Assembly: GCF_029263155.1 (NCBI RefSeq)
Contig: NZ_JAJCYB010000108.1
Span: 1-35,287, forward strand
Length of the DNA: 35,287 nucleotides
From: Pseudonocardia sp.
Lineage (GTDB): Bacteria; Actinomycetota; Actinomycetes; Mycobacteriales; Pseudonocardiaceae
Direction of reading: 5' to 3'
Shown: piece by piece, positions 15,183-23,401 of the stretch
How positions within the stretch are numbered: position 1 is the first letter of the stretch
Layout: the number at the start of each line of letters is the position of its first letter
Made by a program: the position numbers and the translations under genes
Notes under the pieces: model-generated
Database searches by the model: none
The model's input: only the letters and a program-made list of their open reading frames with translations
What the model was told of the DNA's origin: nothing

Positions 15183-16661
15183 ATGGTAGTTCCCGAAGCG
15201 CCGCCTGCCCACCGGGTCATCGATCGCGAGTGGCGCGTGGTCGTCGCGGGTCAGCGGCGCGACGTGGCACGGCGCTACGTCACCGAGAACCCCGCCACGG
15301 AACTGGCGCTCGCCGAGGTACCCGACTGCACGCCCGAGGACGTCGCGCACGCCGTAGCTGCAGCCCAGGCCGCACAGGTGGCCTGGGCGCGCACGGCGCC
15401 CCGGGAGCGGGCCCGCCACCTGCGGCGCTTCGCGACAGCTCTGCGGGAGCACCGCGAGGAGCTGGCGGCGATCGACGCGCTCGACGGGGGCTTCCCGATC
15501 AGCTCGATGCGACTGGACGTCGATGCCGCCGCCGAGTACGTCGAGGTCATGTGCGACCTCGCGCTCGGCCTGGGCGGGCGCACGATCCCGGCGTCGGGGC
15601 AGCACCTGCACTACACGCTGCAGCAGCCCTACGGGGTCGTCGCGCGGATCGTCCCGTACAACCACCCGCTGTTCTTCGCCGCGTCGAAGATCGCCGCGCC
15701 GCTGGTCGCCGGCAACACCGTGGTGCTCAAGGCCCCCGAGCAGGCCCCGCTGTCCGCCCTGCGCATCGCGGAGATCGCCGACCAGGTCCTGCCCCCGGGG
15801 CTGCTGACCGTCATCACCGGGCACGGCCCGGACAGCGGGCGTGCCCTCGTGCGCCACCCCGTGGTGCGCCGGATCGCGTTCATCGGATCGGAGCAGACGG
15901 GCCGCTCGATCCAACGCGACGCCGCCGAGACCGGCGTGAAGGACGTGACCCTGGAGCTCGGTGGCAAGAACGCGATGATCGTCCTCCCGGACGCCGATCC
16001 GGTGCGGGTCGCGGCGGGGGCGGTCGCGGGGATGAACTTCACCGCCACGATGGGCCAGTCGTGCGGATCGACGAGCCGGCTGCTCGTGCACCGGGACCTG
16101 GCCGACGAGGTCCTCGAGCACGTGCGGGCGCTGGTCGGGCGGATCCGGGTCGGCGAACCGCTCGCCGAGGAGACCGAGATGGGACCGCTCATCACACGTG
16201 CCCACTACGACCGGGTGCTGGGCGCGATCGACACCGCCCGCGGAGACGGCGCCGAGATCGTCACGGGCGGTGGCCGCCCGGAGGGCGCAGGGGAGCGCGG
16301 CTGGTTCGTGGCCCCGACGGTGCTCGCGGGCGTGGCCCGGGACAGCGCGCTCGCGCGCACCGAGGTCTTCGGTCCGGTGCTGTCCGTCATGACCTTCGAC
16401 GGCGTCGACGAGGCCGTCGGCATCGCGAACGGCGTCGACTACGGCCTCACGGCCGCCGTGTGGACCGAGAACGTCGGCGCGGCGCACTCCCTCGCGGCCC
16501 GGCTGGACGCCGGCTACGTCTGGATCAACGGGTCGTCGCGCCACTTCTGGGGCGTCCCGTTCGGCGGGTTCAAGAACTCGGGGATCGGGCGCGAGGACAG
16601 CCTCGAGGAGCTCGTGTCCTTCAGCCAGACGAAGGCGGTCAACGTGCTCCTCCCGGACTAG
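15183..16661 (+). CDS. NAD(P)-dependent aldehyde dehydrogenase (copy 2)
   Basis: This 492-residue ALDH has Cys294 (MGQSCGS), Glu258 (VTLELGGKN) and Asn160 (VPYNHP). It differs clearly from copy 1: VPYNHP replaces TPWNFP and DGGFPI replaces the ENGK region. So it is not a recent duplicate and may handle the second aldehyde of the pathway, for example a carboxybenzaldehyde-like or hydroxynaphthaldehyde-like intermediate (inference). ATG start with GAGGAGA upstream. Confidence 0.9.
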   Translation: MVVPEAPPAHRVIDREWRVVVAGQRRDVARRYVTENPATELALAEVPDCTPEDVAHAVAAAQAAQVAWARTAPRERARHLRRFATALREHREELAAIDALDGGFPISSMRLDVDAAAEYVEVMCDLALGLGGRTIPASGQHLHYTLQQPYGVVARIVPYNHPLFFAASKIAAPLVAGNTVVLKAPEQAPLSALRIAEIADQVLPPGLLTVITGHGPDSGRALVRHPVVRRIAFIGSEQTGRSIQRDAAETGVKDVTLELGGKNAMIVLPDADPVRVAAGAVAGMNFTATMGQSCGSTSRLLVHRDLADEVLEHVRALVGRIRVGEPLAEETEMGPLITRAHYDRVLGAIDTARGDGAEIVTGGGRPEGAGERGWFVAPTVLAGVARDSALARTEVFGPVLSVMTFDGVDEAVGIANGVDYGLTAAVWTENVGAAHSLAARLDAGYVWINGSSRHFWGVPFGGFKNSGIGREDSLEELVSFSQTKAVNVLLPD

Positions 16662-16694
16662 CCGGGGAGCCGAGCCATGGAGAACGGAGGGTGC

Positions 16695-16892
16695 ATGACG
16701 CGGATCGCGGTGGACGTCCAGCGGTGCGAGGGCTATGCGAACTGCGTGGTCGCGGCGCCGAGCGCGTTCGACCTCGACGACGACGGCAAGGTCGTACTGG
16801 TGCACGCACGGGTCGCCGCGGCGGACCGGTCAGCGGTCACCGCTGCCGTGCGCAGCTGCCCGGTCGCCGCCATCCGGCTGGAGGACGCGTGA
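16695..16892 (+). CDS. Single-cluster ferredoxin, probably [3Fe-4S] (copy 2)
   Basis: This 65-residue ferredoxin has the motif CEGYANC and a third cysteine in SCPVAAI, again with Tyr at the fourth-ligand place. The acidic stretch FDLDDDGKV is typical of these proteins. ATG at 16695 follows GGAGGG closely; ATG at 16677 (six residues longer) is possible. The stop overlaps the next reductase gene, repeating the ferredoxin-reductase pairing at 13710-15160. It could serve a different oxygenase of the island. Confidence 0.88.
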   Translation: MTRIAVDVQRCEGYANCVVAAPSAFDLDDDGKVVLVHARVAAADRSAVTAAVRSCPVAAIRLEDA

Positions 16893-18109
16893 CCGCCCGC
16901 GTGGTGGTGGTCGGGGCGTCGGTCGGTGGCGTCCGGACCGTCGCCGAGCTCCGGTCGGCCGGGTTCACCGGCGAGATCGTGCTGGTCGACCCGGACGCGG
17001 CCCGCCCCTACGACCGGCCACCGTTGTCCCAGCAGCTGCTCGCCGGGGCGTGGGACCCGGAGCGTGCCGGGCTCGGTGACCCGGCGCGGCGCTGGGGAGC
17101 CACCGTGCTCCCGTCCCGCGCGGTGGGGCTGGATCCGGCGGCGCGGGTGGTGGACCTGGAGTCCGGGGAGCGGGTCGGCTACGACCGGCTGGTGATCGCG
17201 ACCGGTGCGGTGGCGCGGCGGCTCCCGGGGCCCCCACGGGAGGGCGTGCATGTGCTGCGCACCCTGCAGGACTGCCTCGACCTGCGCGCCGATCTCGAAC
17301 GCGGCGGGCCGCTGGTGGTGATCGGTGGCGGTTTCGTCGGGGCCGAGGTGGCCTCGACCGCCCGTGGTCTCGGGGTACCGGTGACCCTTGTCGAGGTGTT
17401 GCCTGCCCCGATGGCCGCGGCGCTGGGTGAGCAGGCAGGAGGCATGCTCACCCCGTGGCACCGGGCCCACGGGGTGGACGTGCGGTGCGGTGTCGCGGCC
17501 GAGCGCGTGGAGGGACACCCGCGGGTGCGGGAGGTGGTGCTGGCCGATGGCCGGCGTCTTCCCGCGGACACGGTGGTCGTGGGCATCGGGGTCACGCCGG
17601 GTACCGGCTGGCTGGCCGGGTCGGAGCTACGGATCCGCGACGGGGTGCTGGTCAACGAGTTCCTCGCCGCGACCGCCGATCGGACCGTCTTCGCGCTGGG
17701 TGACGTGGCCCGCTGGTACGACCGGCATCTCGGCCGCCACGTGCGGGTCGAGCACTGGACCAATGCCGTGGAGGGGGCCGGCATCGTGGCGCACAACATC
17801 GTGCATCCCGGCACCCCGCGGGTGCACGACGCGATCCCGTACTTCTGGTCCGACCAGCACGGCACGAGGGTCGAGCTGGTCGGCCGCGTCAATCCGCAGT
17901 GGGAGATCGCCGTGGTCGAGGGCGATGCCGGGCGCCGCGCCGTGCTCTACCACGACGGCATCTGGGTGCACGCCGCCCTGACCATGAACTGGCCGCGGGC
18001 GCTGGCCCTCGTCCGCCGTGGGCTCGCCACCGAGCTGGAGGTGGCGGCCGTGCAGGCCGAGCTCCAGCAGGCGGCATCCCCGAGACATGTCGTCCCCGTA
18101 CGGCAATGA
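16889..18109 (+). CDS. FAD-dependent ferredoxin reductase (copy 2)
   Basis: This 406-residue reductase is of the same family as the one at 13916. It has VVVGASVGGVRTVAEL as FAD motif, PYDRPPLSQQ, VIGGGFVGAE for NAD(P), and VFALGDVARW near the C-terminus. The first glycine-rich motif reads GASVGG rather than GGGxxG, a variation also seen in active members. The two reductases are well diverged, so each may serve its own ferredoxin. The GTG start overlaps the ferredoxin stop. It is the last catabolic gene of the first operon; the second AraC gene starts 11 bp later. Confidence 0.92.
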   Translation: MTARVVVVGASVGGVRTVAELRSAGFTGEIVLVDPDAARPYDRPPLSQQLLAGAWDPERAGLGDPARRWGATVLPSRAVGLDPAARVVDLESGERVGYDRLVIATGAVARRLPGPPREGVHVLRTLQDCLDLRADLERGGPLVVIGGGFVGAEVASTARGLGVPVTLVEVLPAPMAAALGEQAGGMLTPWHRAHGVDVRCGVAAERVEGHPRVREVVLADGRRLPADTVVVGIGVTPGTGWLAGSELRIRDGVLVNEFLAATADRTVFALGDVARWYDRHLGRHVRVEHWTNAVEGAGIVAHNIVHPGTPRVHDAIPYFWSDQHGTRVELVGRVNPQWEIAVVEGDAGRRAVLYHDGIWVHAALTMNWPRALALVRRGLATELEVAAVQAELQQAASPRHVVPVRQ

Positions 18110-18119
18110 GGCGTGCTCC

Positions 18120-19175
18120 ATGTCGCCGGCCGCCGGGCCGTTCGAGCCTCCGGGTCGTCGGAGGAGTGCGAGTGCGAGTGCGCACGAACAAACCCTGCAC
18201 CGCCACCCGACGGTTCGGATCGGTGAGCCGGTCGAGGCCAGGGAGGCGGTCTCCCGGGTCTACACACCACACCATCTGGAGCTTCTCGGACCCACTCCGC
18301 GTCTGGACGTCCGGCTCTCGGCGGTCAGCCTCGGAGGCGTCACCGTCGGCGTGCTGCGCTACGGCGTCGATGTCGAGGTCATCAACGACGAGCCGCTGAA
18401 CTCCTATTACATCAACGTGCCCCTCGCCGGCACCGCGATCTCGTGGTCGGGCACCGATCGCGTGGTCAGCTCCCCCTCGCGAGCCGCGGTGTTCCTCCCG
18501 GATCTCCCGGGTGGGATCACCTGGGCGGGGGACTGCGCCCAGCTGTGTGTCAAGTTCGCCCGCGAAGCGTTGGAGCTCGAGCTCGAGGGTCTGCTCGGGC
18601 GGCCGGCGGCCAAGCCCATCAGGTTCGCCACGAGCATGGACCTGACGGCAGCGGCGAGTCAGGGCTGGCTCGCCGTCCTCGCGTTCTTCAAGCGCGAGTG
18701 TGCGCGACCGGTCGGTATCGCCCAGCAGCCGATCGCGGCGCGACATCTCGAGCACCTCCTGCTCCACGGGTTCCTCCTGGCGCAGCCGCACAGCTACTCC
18801 GACGTGCTCGACGACCCGTACCCGAACGTGCAACCGCGGGCGGTCCGAGACGCCGTCGACCTGATGGAGAGCCATCCCGAGCTGCCGTTCACCGCCACCG
18901 ATCTCGCCCGTCGGGCCGGTGTCAGCGTGCGGGCGCTGCAGGACGGGTTCCGGCGGCACGTGGGAATGCCCCCGATGACCTACCTGCGCGAGGTGCGCCT
19001 CACGCGGGTCCACGCGGAGCTCTCGGCGCCGGGGCCGGGACCCGTCACGGTGGCCGAGGTGGCGTTGCGGTGGGGTTTCGTGCACCTCGGCCGGTTCGGA
19101 GTGGCCTACCGTCGCAAGTTCGGCGTGCCGCCGTCGCGGACGGTGCGCGAGGCGCACGGCACCCGTCGCGGCTGA
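18120..19175 (+). CDS. AraC-family transcriptional regulator (copy 2)
   Basis: This encodes 351 residues and is clearly paralogous to the regulator at 3376 over nearly its whole length: TPHHLELLG, LPDLPGGITWAGDCAQLCVK, ELELEGLLGRPAAKPI. The C-terminal HTH domain (LARRAGVSVRALQDGFR, then GMPPMTYLREVRL, then LRWGFVHLGRFGVAYRRKFG) is nearly the same as in copy 1, so both should read the same operator. The sensing half has diverged more. ATG at 18120 is preferred (GAGG nine bases upstream); ATG at 18087 would overlap the reductase gene. It is probably co-transcribed with the first operon and activates the second. Confidence 0.9.
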   Translation: MSPAAGPFEPPGRRRSASASAHEQTLHRHPTVRIGEPVEAREAVSRVYTPHHLELLGPTPRLDVRLSAVSLGGVTVGVLRYGVDVEVINDEPLNSYYINVPLAGTAISWSGTDRVVSSPSRAAVFLPDLPGGITWAGDCAQLCVKFAREALELELEGLLGRPAAKPIRFATSMDLTAAASQGWLAVLAFFKRECARPVGIAQQPIAARHLEHLLLHGFLLAQPHSYSDVLDDPYPNVQPRAVRDAVDLMESHPELPFTATDLARRAGVSVRALQDGFRRHVGMPPMTYLREVRLTRVHAELSAPGPGPVTVAEVALRWGFVHLGRFGVAYRRKFGVPPSRTVREAHGTRRG

Positions 19176-19188
19176 GCCAGGGATGCTT

Positions 19189-19285
19189 GCGCAAAGTGGA
19201 GTGGACGGGCCGAATTCTCGCGCAATGCGGAGTATTCAGCAGTCTTCGACCGCGCAGATCGGAGTGTTCCAGCGGCTTTCGGATC
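19189..19285 (+). promoter_or_regulatory. Operator array for the second catabolic promoter
   Basis: Three good copies of GCGCAA..CGGAGT begin at 19189, 19220 and 19252. A degenerate copy, GCGGCTTTCGGAT, begins at 19272, 20 bp after the third. The last copy starts 39 bp before the -35 box, the same distance as at the first promoter. The two upstream copies are spaced 31 and 32 bp rather than 21. Confidence 0.65.
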
Positions 19286-19310
19286 GCCATTCACCGATGG
19301 TCGGACCTAC

Positions 19311-19340
19311 TTGACGGGAATGCGGACACACTATTAGTGT
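19311..19340 (+). promoter_or_regulatory. Promoter of the second catabolic operon
   Basis: TTGACG (19311-19316) and TAGTGT (19335-19340) are 18 bp apart, like TTGACC-N18-TAGTCT at 4495-4524. Both are followed by a CACAGAG-containing leader. The leader to the first gene is about 40 nt. Confidence 0.55.
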
Positions 19341-19387
19341 CCCCTCTCACAGAGGACGCATCTGTAGAGCAGAGGGATGAGGATCTG

Positions 19388-19906
19388 ATGGGCACCGCGG
19401 AAACGGTCGATCGGGCAGTAGCCGACGACGTCCAGGAGTTCATGTTCCGGGAAGCGGACCTGCTCGACTCCGGACGTCTCCGGGAATGGCTGGCTCTGCT
19501 CACCGACGACGTCCGCTACCTGGTTCCGCTGCGGACGACCCGGGAACGCGCCGCGGGTCCGGGATGGGTGAGCGCCATCGCCCACTGGGACGACGACCTC
19601 ACCGGGCTCGAGATGCGCGTCATGCGAACGGAGACGGAGTTCTCCTGGGCGGAGGATCCGCCCTCGCGGACCCGGCACTTCGTGAGCAACATCCGGACGT
19701 CGCCGGGCGCGACCGCGGAGGAGCTGGCCGTCCGTTCCAACCTGCTGTTCTTCCGGAGCAGGGGGGACCACGGCGGCTGGGATCTGCTCTCCGCCGAACG
19801 CGCCGACGTGCTGCGGCGGATGGACGGCTCGCTCCGACTCGCGCGCCGCGAGGTTCTGCTCGACCACTCGACGCTCCCGGTCGACAGCCTCTCGGTCGTC
19901 CTCTGA
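19388..19906 (+). CDS. Ring-hydroxylating dioxygenase, beta subunit (copy 2)
   Basis: This 172-residue small subunit shares with copy 1 the segments EFMFREADLLDSGRLREWL, then LLTDDVRYLVPL, then RTTRERA and FSWAEDPPSRTRHFVSN. It is a structural NTF2-like partner of the alpha subunit that follows. Here beta precedes alpha, the reverse of the first operon, so the pair was not simply copied in place. ATG at 19388 has GAGG upstream. Confidence 0.9.
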   Translation: MGTAETVDRAVADDVQEFMFREADLLDSGRLREWLALLTDDVRYLVPLRTTRERAAGPGWVSAIAHWDDDLTGLEMRVMRTETEFSWAEDPPSRTRHFVSNIRTSPGATAEELAVRSNLLFFRSRGDHGGWDLLSAERADVLRRMDGSLRLARREVLLDHSTLPVDSLSVVL

Positions 19907-19945
19907 GCGAGCTTGCCCCCCACCACATGCGAGAGGTGCTGACCC

Positions 19946-21295
19946 ATGACAACCCACCGGACCGATGACGTCGAGCGTTCGCTGCGCGACGTGGCGGAGG
20001 GGCTCCAGAAGGGGCGGCTACCGGCTCGCGCCATCAGTGACCAGGCGCTGCACCCGCTCGAGATGCGCCGCGTCTTCGGGCGCACCTGGGTGTTCCTCGG
20101 TCACGAGTCGGAGCTGCCCGGGTCCGGTGACTACGTCGTCCGTTACATCGGGGCGGACTCGGTGATCGTCTGTCGGGACGAGTCGGGCCGGATCCGGGCG
20201 CTGTCGAACTCCTGCCGGCACCGCGGCACCCTCCTGTGCCGCACGGAGATGGGGAACACGTCCCACTTCCGTTGCCCGTACCACGGCTGGACCTACAGCA
20301 ACACGGGCGACCTCGTCGGGGTCCCCGCGATGAAGGAGGCCTACGCCGGCGGCTTCGGCAAGGACGAGTGGGGGCTGCGGCCGATCCCCCACGTCGACTC
20401 CTACTCGGGATTCATCTTCGGCAGTGTCGACCCCTCGGCGCCGAGCCTGGTCGACTACCTCGGCGACATGGCGTTCTACCTCGACCTGGTCGCGAAGAAG
20501 ACGGCAGCCGGCATGGAGGTGATCGGCGCACCCCACCGGTGGGTCGTGGAGGCCAACTGGAAGCTGGGCGCCGAGAACTTCGTCGGGGACGCCTACCACA
20601 CGCTCATGGCCCACCGCTCCATGGTCGAGCTGGGAATGGCGCCCGGCGATCCCAACTTCGCGAGCTCCCCCGCGCACATCGGGCTCCAGAACGGCCACGG
20701 CATCGGCGTGCTCGGCTATCCCCCCACGCTCGCCGAGTTCCCCGAGTACGAGGGATACCCCGACGAGGTCATCGACCAGATGTCGGCGTCCTATCCCGAT
20801 CCGCTGCACAAGGAGATGCTCCGCCGGTCGGCGTTCATCCACGCCACGGTGTTCCCGAACCTCTCGTTCATCAACGTCACGCTCTCGTCCGACCACATGT
20901 CGATCCCGACCCCGTTCGTGACGTTCCGGTCGTGGCGACCGCTCGCCCACGACCGGATGGAGATCACCTCCTGGTTCCTGGTCGAGCGGGATGCCCCGGA
21001 ATGGTTCCGCGAGGCGTCCCAGGCGGTGTACGTGCGCACCTTCGGCCCGGCCGGCGTGTTCGAGCAGGACGACACCGAGACCTGGCGCGCCATCACCGCC
21101 GCCGTGCAGGGGCCGTTCGCCGGCGACGGTCCGCTGAACTACGAGATGGGCATGGACCTGGCCCCGGACGGGGACTGGCCGGGCCCGGGCCGGGCCATCC
21201 CCAGCGGGTATGCGGAGCAGAACCAGCGCCGGTTCTGGGCGACCTGGCTGCGGTACATGCAGGAGCAGCCGGTCATCGGCGAGGCCCTCCCGTGA
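19946..21295 (+). CDS. Rieske aromatic-ring-hydroxylating dioxygenase, alpha subunit (copy 2)
   Basis: This 449-residue large subunit has Rieske ligands C90, H92, C110 and H113 (CRH-X17-CPYH) and the iron site NFVGDAYHTLMAHRSM; EQDDTETW holds the third ligand. It is closely related to copy 1 throughout, including YGWxYxNTGDL- and EQNQRRFWATW-like segments. It should form cis-diols on an aromatic ring or on a later intermediate. The ferredoxin gene that follows overlaps its stop codon (GTGA), so its electron donor is encoded in tandem. The exact substrate is not readable from sequence. Confidence 0.92.
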   Translation: MTTHRTDDVERSLRDVAEGLQKGRLPARAISDQALHPLEMRRVFGRTWVFLGHESELPGSGDYVVRYIGADSVIVCRDESGRIRALSNSCRHRGTLLCRTEMGNTSHFRCPYHGWTYSNTGDLVGVPAMKEAYAGGFGKDEWGLRPIPHVDSYSGFIFGSVDPSAPSLVDYLGDMAFYLDLVAKKTAAGMEVIGAPHRWVVEANWKLGAENFVGDAYHTLMAHRSMVELGMAPGDPNFASSPAHIGLQNGHGIGVLGYPPTLAEFPEYEGYPDEVIDQMSASYPDPLHKEMLRRSAFIHATVFPNLSFINVTLSSDHMSIPTPFVTFRSWRPLAHDRMEITSWFLVERDAPEWFREASQAVYVRTFGPAGVFEQDDTETWRAITAAVQGPFAGDGPLNYEMGMDLAPDGDWPGPGRAIPSGYAEQNQRRFWATWLRYMQEQPVIGEALP

Positions 21296-21480
21296 GGATC
21301 GTGCTCGACACGCGCAAGTGCGTGGGCTACGGCGAGTGCGTCGCGCTGGCTCCCGAGCTGTTCGACTTCGACGACGAGGGAACCGGACGCTGCCTGCGCA
21401 CCGAGGTGCCGCCGGGGTCGGAGGAGACCGCCCGCCGGGCGGTGGCCCGCTGCCCGGCCCGCGCGATCGAGGCGGCGTGA
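21292..21480 (+). CDS. Single-cluster ferredoxin, probably [3Fe-4S] (copy 3)
   Basis: This 62-residue ferredoxin has CVGYGEC and RCPARAI, three cysteines with Tyr at the variable ligand place. GTG at 21292 overlaps the alpha-subunit stop and its own stop overlaps the next GTG, so it is locked into the operon. No reductase gene is next to it; it presumably uses one of the two encoded upstream. Confidence 0.87.
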   Translation: MRIVLDTRKCVGYGECVALAPELFDFDDEGTGRCLRTEVPPGSEETARRAVARCPARAIEAA

Positions 21481-22268
21481 GCGCTGCTGGTCCCGGAGAC
21501 GGGCGCGTCGCGATCGTCACCGCCGCAGCCGCGGGGATCGGCCGGGCGATCGCCGAGCTGTGGTGCCGGGACGGCGGGAGCTGCGTCCTGGCCGACACCG
21601 ACGCCCCGGGCCTGGAAGCGACCGTGGCCGACCTGACCGCATCCGGTCGCCGGGTCAGCGGCGTGGCCGGCGACGTCTGCCGTAGCGATGTCGCCGCCCG
21701 CGTCGCCGACCGGGCCCGGACCGGGTTCGGCCGGGTCGATGCGCTGTTCAACGTCGTCGGGGTGAACCTGGCCCGCAACGTCGAGGAGATCAGCGAGGAG
21801 GAATGGCGCAGCCAGCTCGACGCGAACCTCGGCAGCGTCTTCCAGATGTCGAAGCCCGTGATCCCCCTGCTGCGCGAAGCCGGTGGCGGATCGATCGTGA
21901 ACGTGGCCTCGACCGCCGGCATTCTCGCCGAGAACCGGTGCTCCGCCTACAGCGCGGGCAAGGGCGGGGTCATCCTCCTCACGAAGAACATGGCCCTCGA
22001 TTTCGCCCGCGACGGCATCCGGGTCAACGCGATCGCGCCCGGGGGCACCCGCACGCCGAGGATCGAGCGATTCCTCGCCGAGCATCCCGACCACGCCTCG
22101 ATGATGGCCGACACCTGCGCGATGCAGCGCTTCGCCCGGCCCGAGGAGATCGCGGCGCCGGCCGTGTTCCTCGCGTCGCCTGACGCATCGTTCATCACCG
22201 GCGCCGTGCTGCCGGTGGACGGCGGCATGACCGCGGGAGTGCGGTTCCGGGCGTTCGAGGACATGTGA
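21477..22268 (+). CDS. Short-chain dehydrogenase/reductase
   Basis: This 263-residue SDR has Ser145, Tyr158 and Lys162 (NVASTAGIL...AYSAGKGG) and a slightly unusual dinucleotide loop TAAAAGIGRA in place of TGxxxGIG. It lacks the SNxGFY signature of the dihydrodiol branch. So it is more like general FabG-type dehydrogenases, although in this position it may still oxidise the diol formed by the copy 2 oxygenase. GTG at 21477 overlaps the ferredoxin stop by four bases. Confidence 0.85.
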   Translation: MSAAGPGDGRVAIVTAAAAGIGRAIAELWCRDGGSCVLADTDAPGLEATVADLTASGRRVSGVAGDVCRSDVAARVADRARTGFGRVDALFNVVGVNLARNVEEISEEEWRSQLDANLGSVFQMSKPVIPLLREAGGGSIVNVASTAGILAENRCSAYSAGKGGVILLTKNMALDFARDGIRVNAIAPGGTRTPRIERFLAEHPDHASMMADTCAMQRFARPEEIAAPAVFLASPDASFITGAVLPVDGGMTAGVRFRAFEDM

Positions 22269-22328
22269 GCACGACACCGGATCGCCACCGTGGCGACCGC
22301 AGACCCGTCGGATCGACGAGAGGACCGG

Positions 22329-23363
22329 GTGAGCCGGATGGATGCGATCGTCCTGAGGGGCAACAAGGACGTCGTGCTGGAGTCGGTTCCCGATCCGGCG
22401 CCGCAGGTCGACGAGGTCCTCGTCGAGGTGGCGGCGACCGGACTGTGCGGAACGGACCTGCACGAGTACGCGGCGGGGCCCACGTTCTCGCAGCCGCCGG
22501 TGGTCCTCGGTCACGAAGTCTCCGGCCGGATCGTCGACGTCGGCTCCGGCGGCGACAGGTCCCGCATCGGTGAGGCCGTCGTGGTGGTCCCGATGGACTT
22601 CTGCGGACACTGCCACTACTGCGCCCGGGCGCTCTACCACCTGTGCGCTGCGCCCGGCTGGGTCGGGTTCACCCGCAACGGCGGCCTGGCGCCCTACACG
22701 GCGGTGCCCTCCCGCCTCGCGATCCCGGTGCCCGACGCGGTGGACCTGGAGGCGGCCGCGCTGACCGAGCCGACCGCGGTGGCGTTCCACGCGGTGCGCC
22801 GCGCGGACCTGCGGGTCGGCGAGACGGTACTGGTGCTCGGGGCGGGGCCGCTGGGGCTCGCGGTGATCCAGTGCGCGCGGGCCGCCGGAGCGGCGCGGAT
22901 CTACGTCACGGAGGGCAGCCCGGTCCGGGCGGGTCTCGCCCGCGACTTCGGCGCCACCGCGGTGCTGGACCCGCACGATCCCGGGACCACCGCGCGGATC
23001 ATCGACGAGACCCGGGGCACCGGGGTCGACGTGGTCTTCCACGCGGCGGGCAGCCCCGACGCCTTCGCGCAGGGCCTGGACTGCCTGCGCAAGCAGGGCC
23101 GCTTCATGGAGATGTCGTCATGGGCCGGCGCCGCCCCGCTCGACGTCAACCGCAACCTGATCAAGGAGCCGCAGCTGCGGCTCGTCTTCGGCTACGACAT
23201 GTTCGACGACTTCCCCGCGGTACTGGCTCTGATGGCCGAGGGGACGGTCGCACTCGAACCGCAGATCACGGCGCGGGTGCCGCTGGACAAGGGCATCGAG
23301 GAGGGCCTCGTGGCGCTGCTGGACAGCCGCGAGGACCGGATCAAGATCCTCGTGAAGCCGTGA
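22329..23363 (+). CDS. Zinc-dependent alcohol dehydrogenase (MDR family)
   Basis: This encodes about 344 residues of a medium-chain dehydrogenase. Catalytic zinc ligands are Cys40 (GLCGTDLHE) and His62-Glu63 (GHE). The structural zinc lobe has four cysteines (FCGHCHYCARALYHLC; C92, C95, C98, C106). The cofactor motif is GAGPLG. The nearest relatives by motif are butanediol/sorbitol/threonine dehydrogenases. It could oxidise a secondary alcohol or diol in the pathway. GTG at 22329 has AGGA upstream; ATG at 22338 is an alternative. Confidence 0.85.
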   Translation: MSRMDAIVLRGNKDVVLESVPDPAPQVDEVLVEVAATGLCGTDLHEYAAGPTFSQPPVVLGHEVSGRIVDVGSGGDRSRIGEAVVVVPMDFCGHCHYCARALYHLCAAPGWVGFTRNGGLAPYTAVPSRLAIPVPDAVDLEAAALTEPTAVAFHAVRRADLRVGETVLVLGAGPLGLAVIQCARAAGAARIYVTEGSPVRAGLARDFGATAVLDPHDPGTTARIIDETRGTGVDVVFHAAGSPDAFAQGLDCLRKQGRFMEMSSWAGAAPLDVNRNLIKEPQLRLVFGYDMFDDFPAVLALMAEGTVALEPQITARVPLDKGIEEGLVALLDSREDRIKILVKP

Positions 23364-23401
23364 CCGGGTTCCGCACCACACCAGAAGGAGTCGACGGAGA
23401 A

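Noticed and set aside
15230..18109. Single 959-codon plus-strand frame suggesting a fusion of an N-terminal extension with the ferredoxin reductase
   Set aside because: The first 550 codons are out of frame with the aldehyde dehydrogenase and Arg-rich; the reductase has its own GTG start overlapping the ferredoxin stop.
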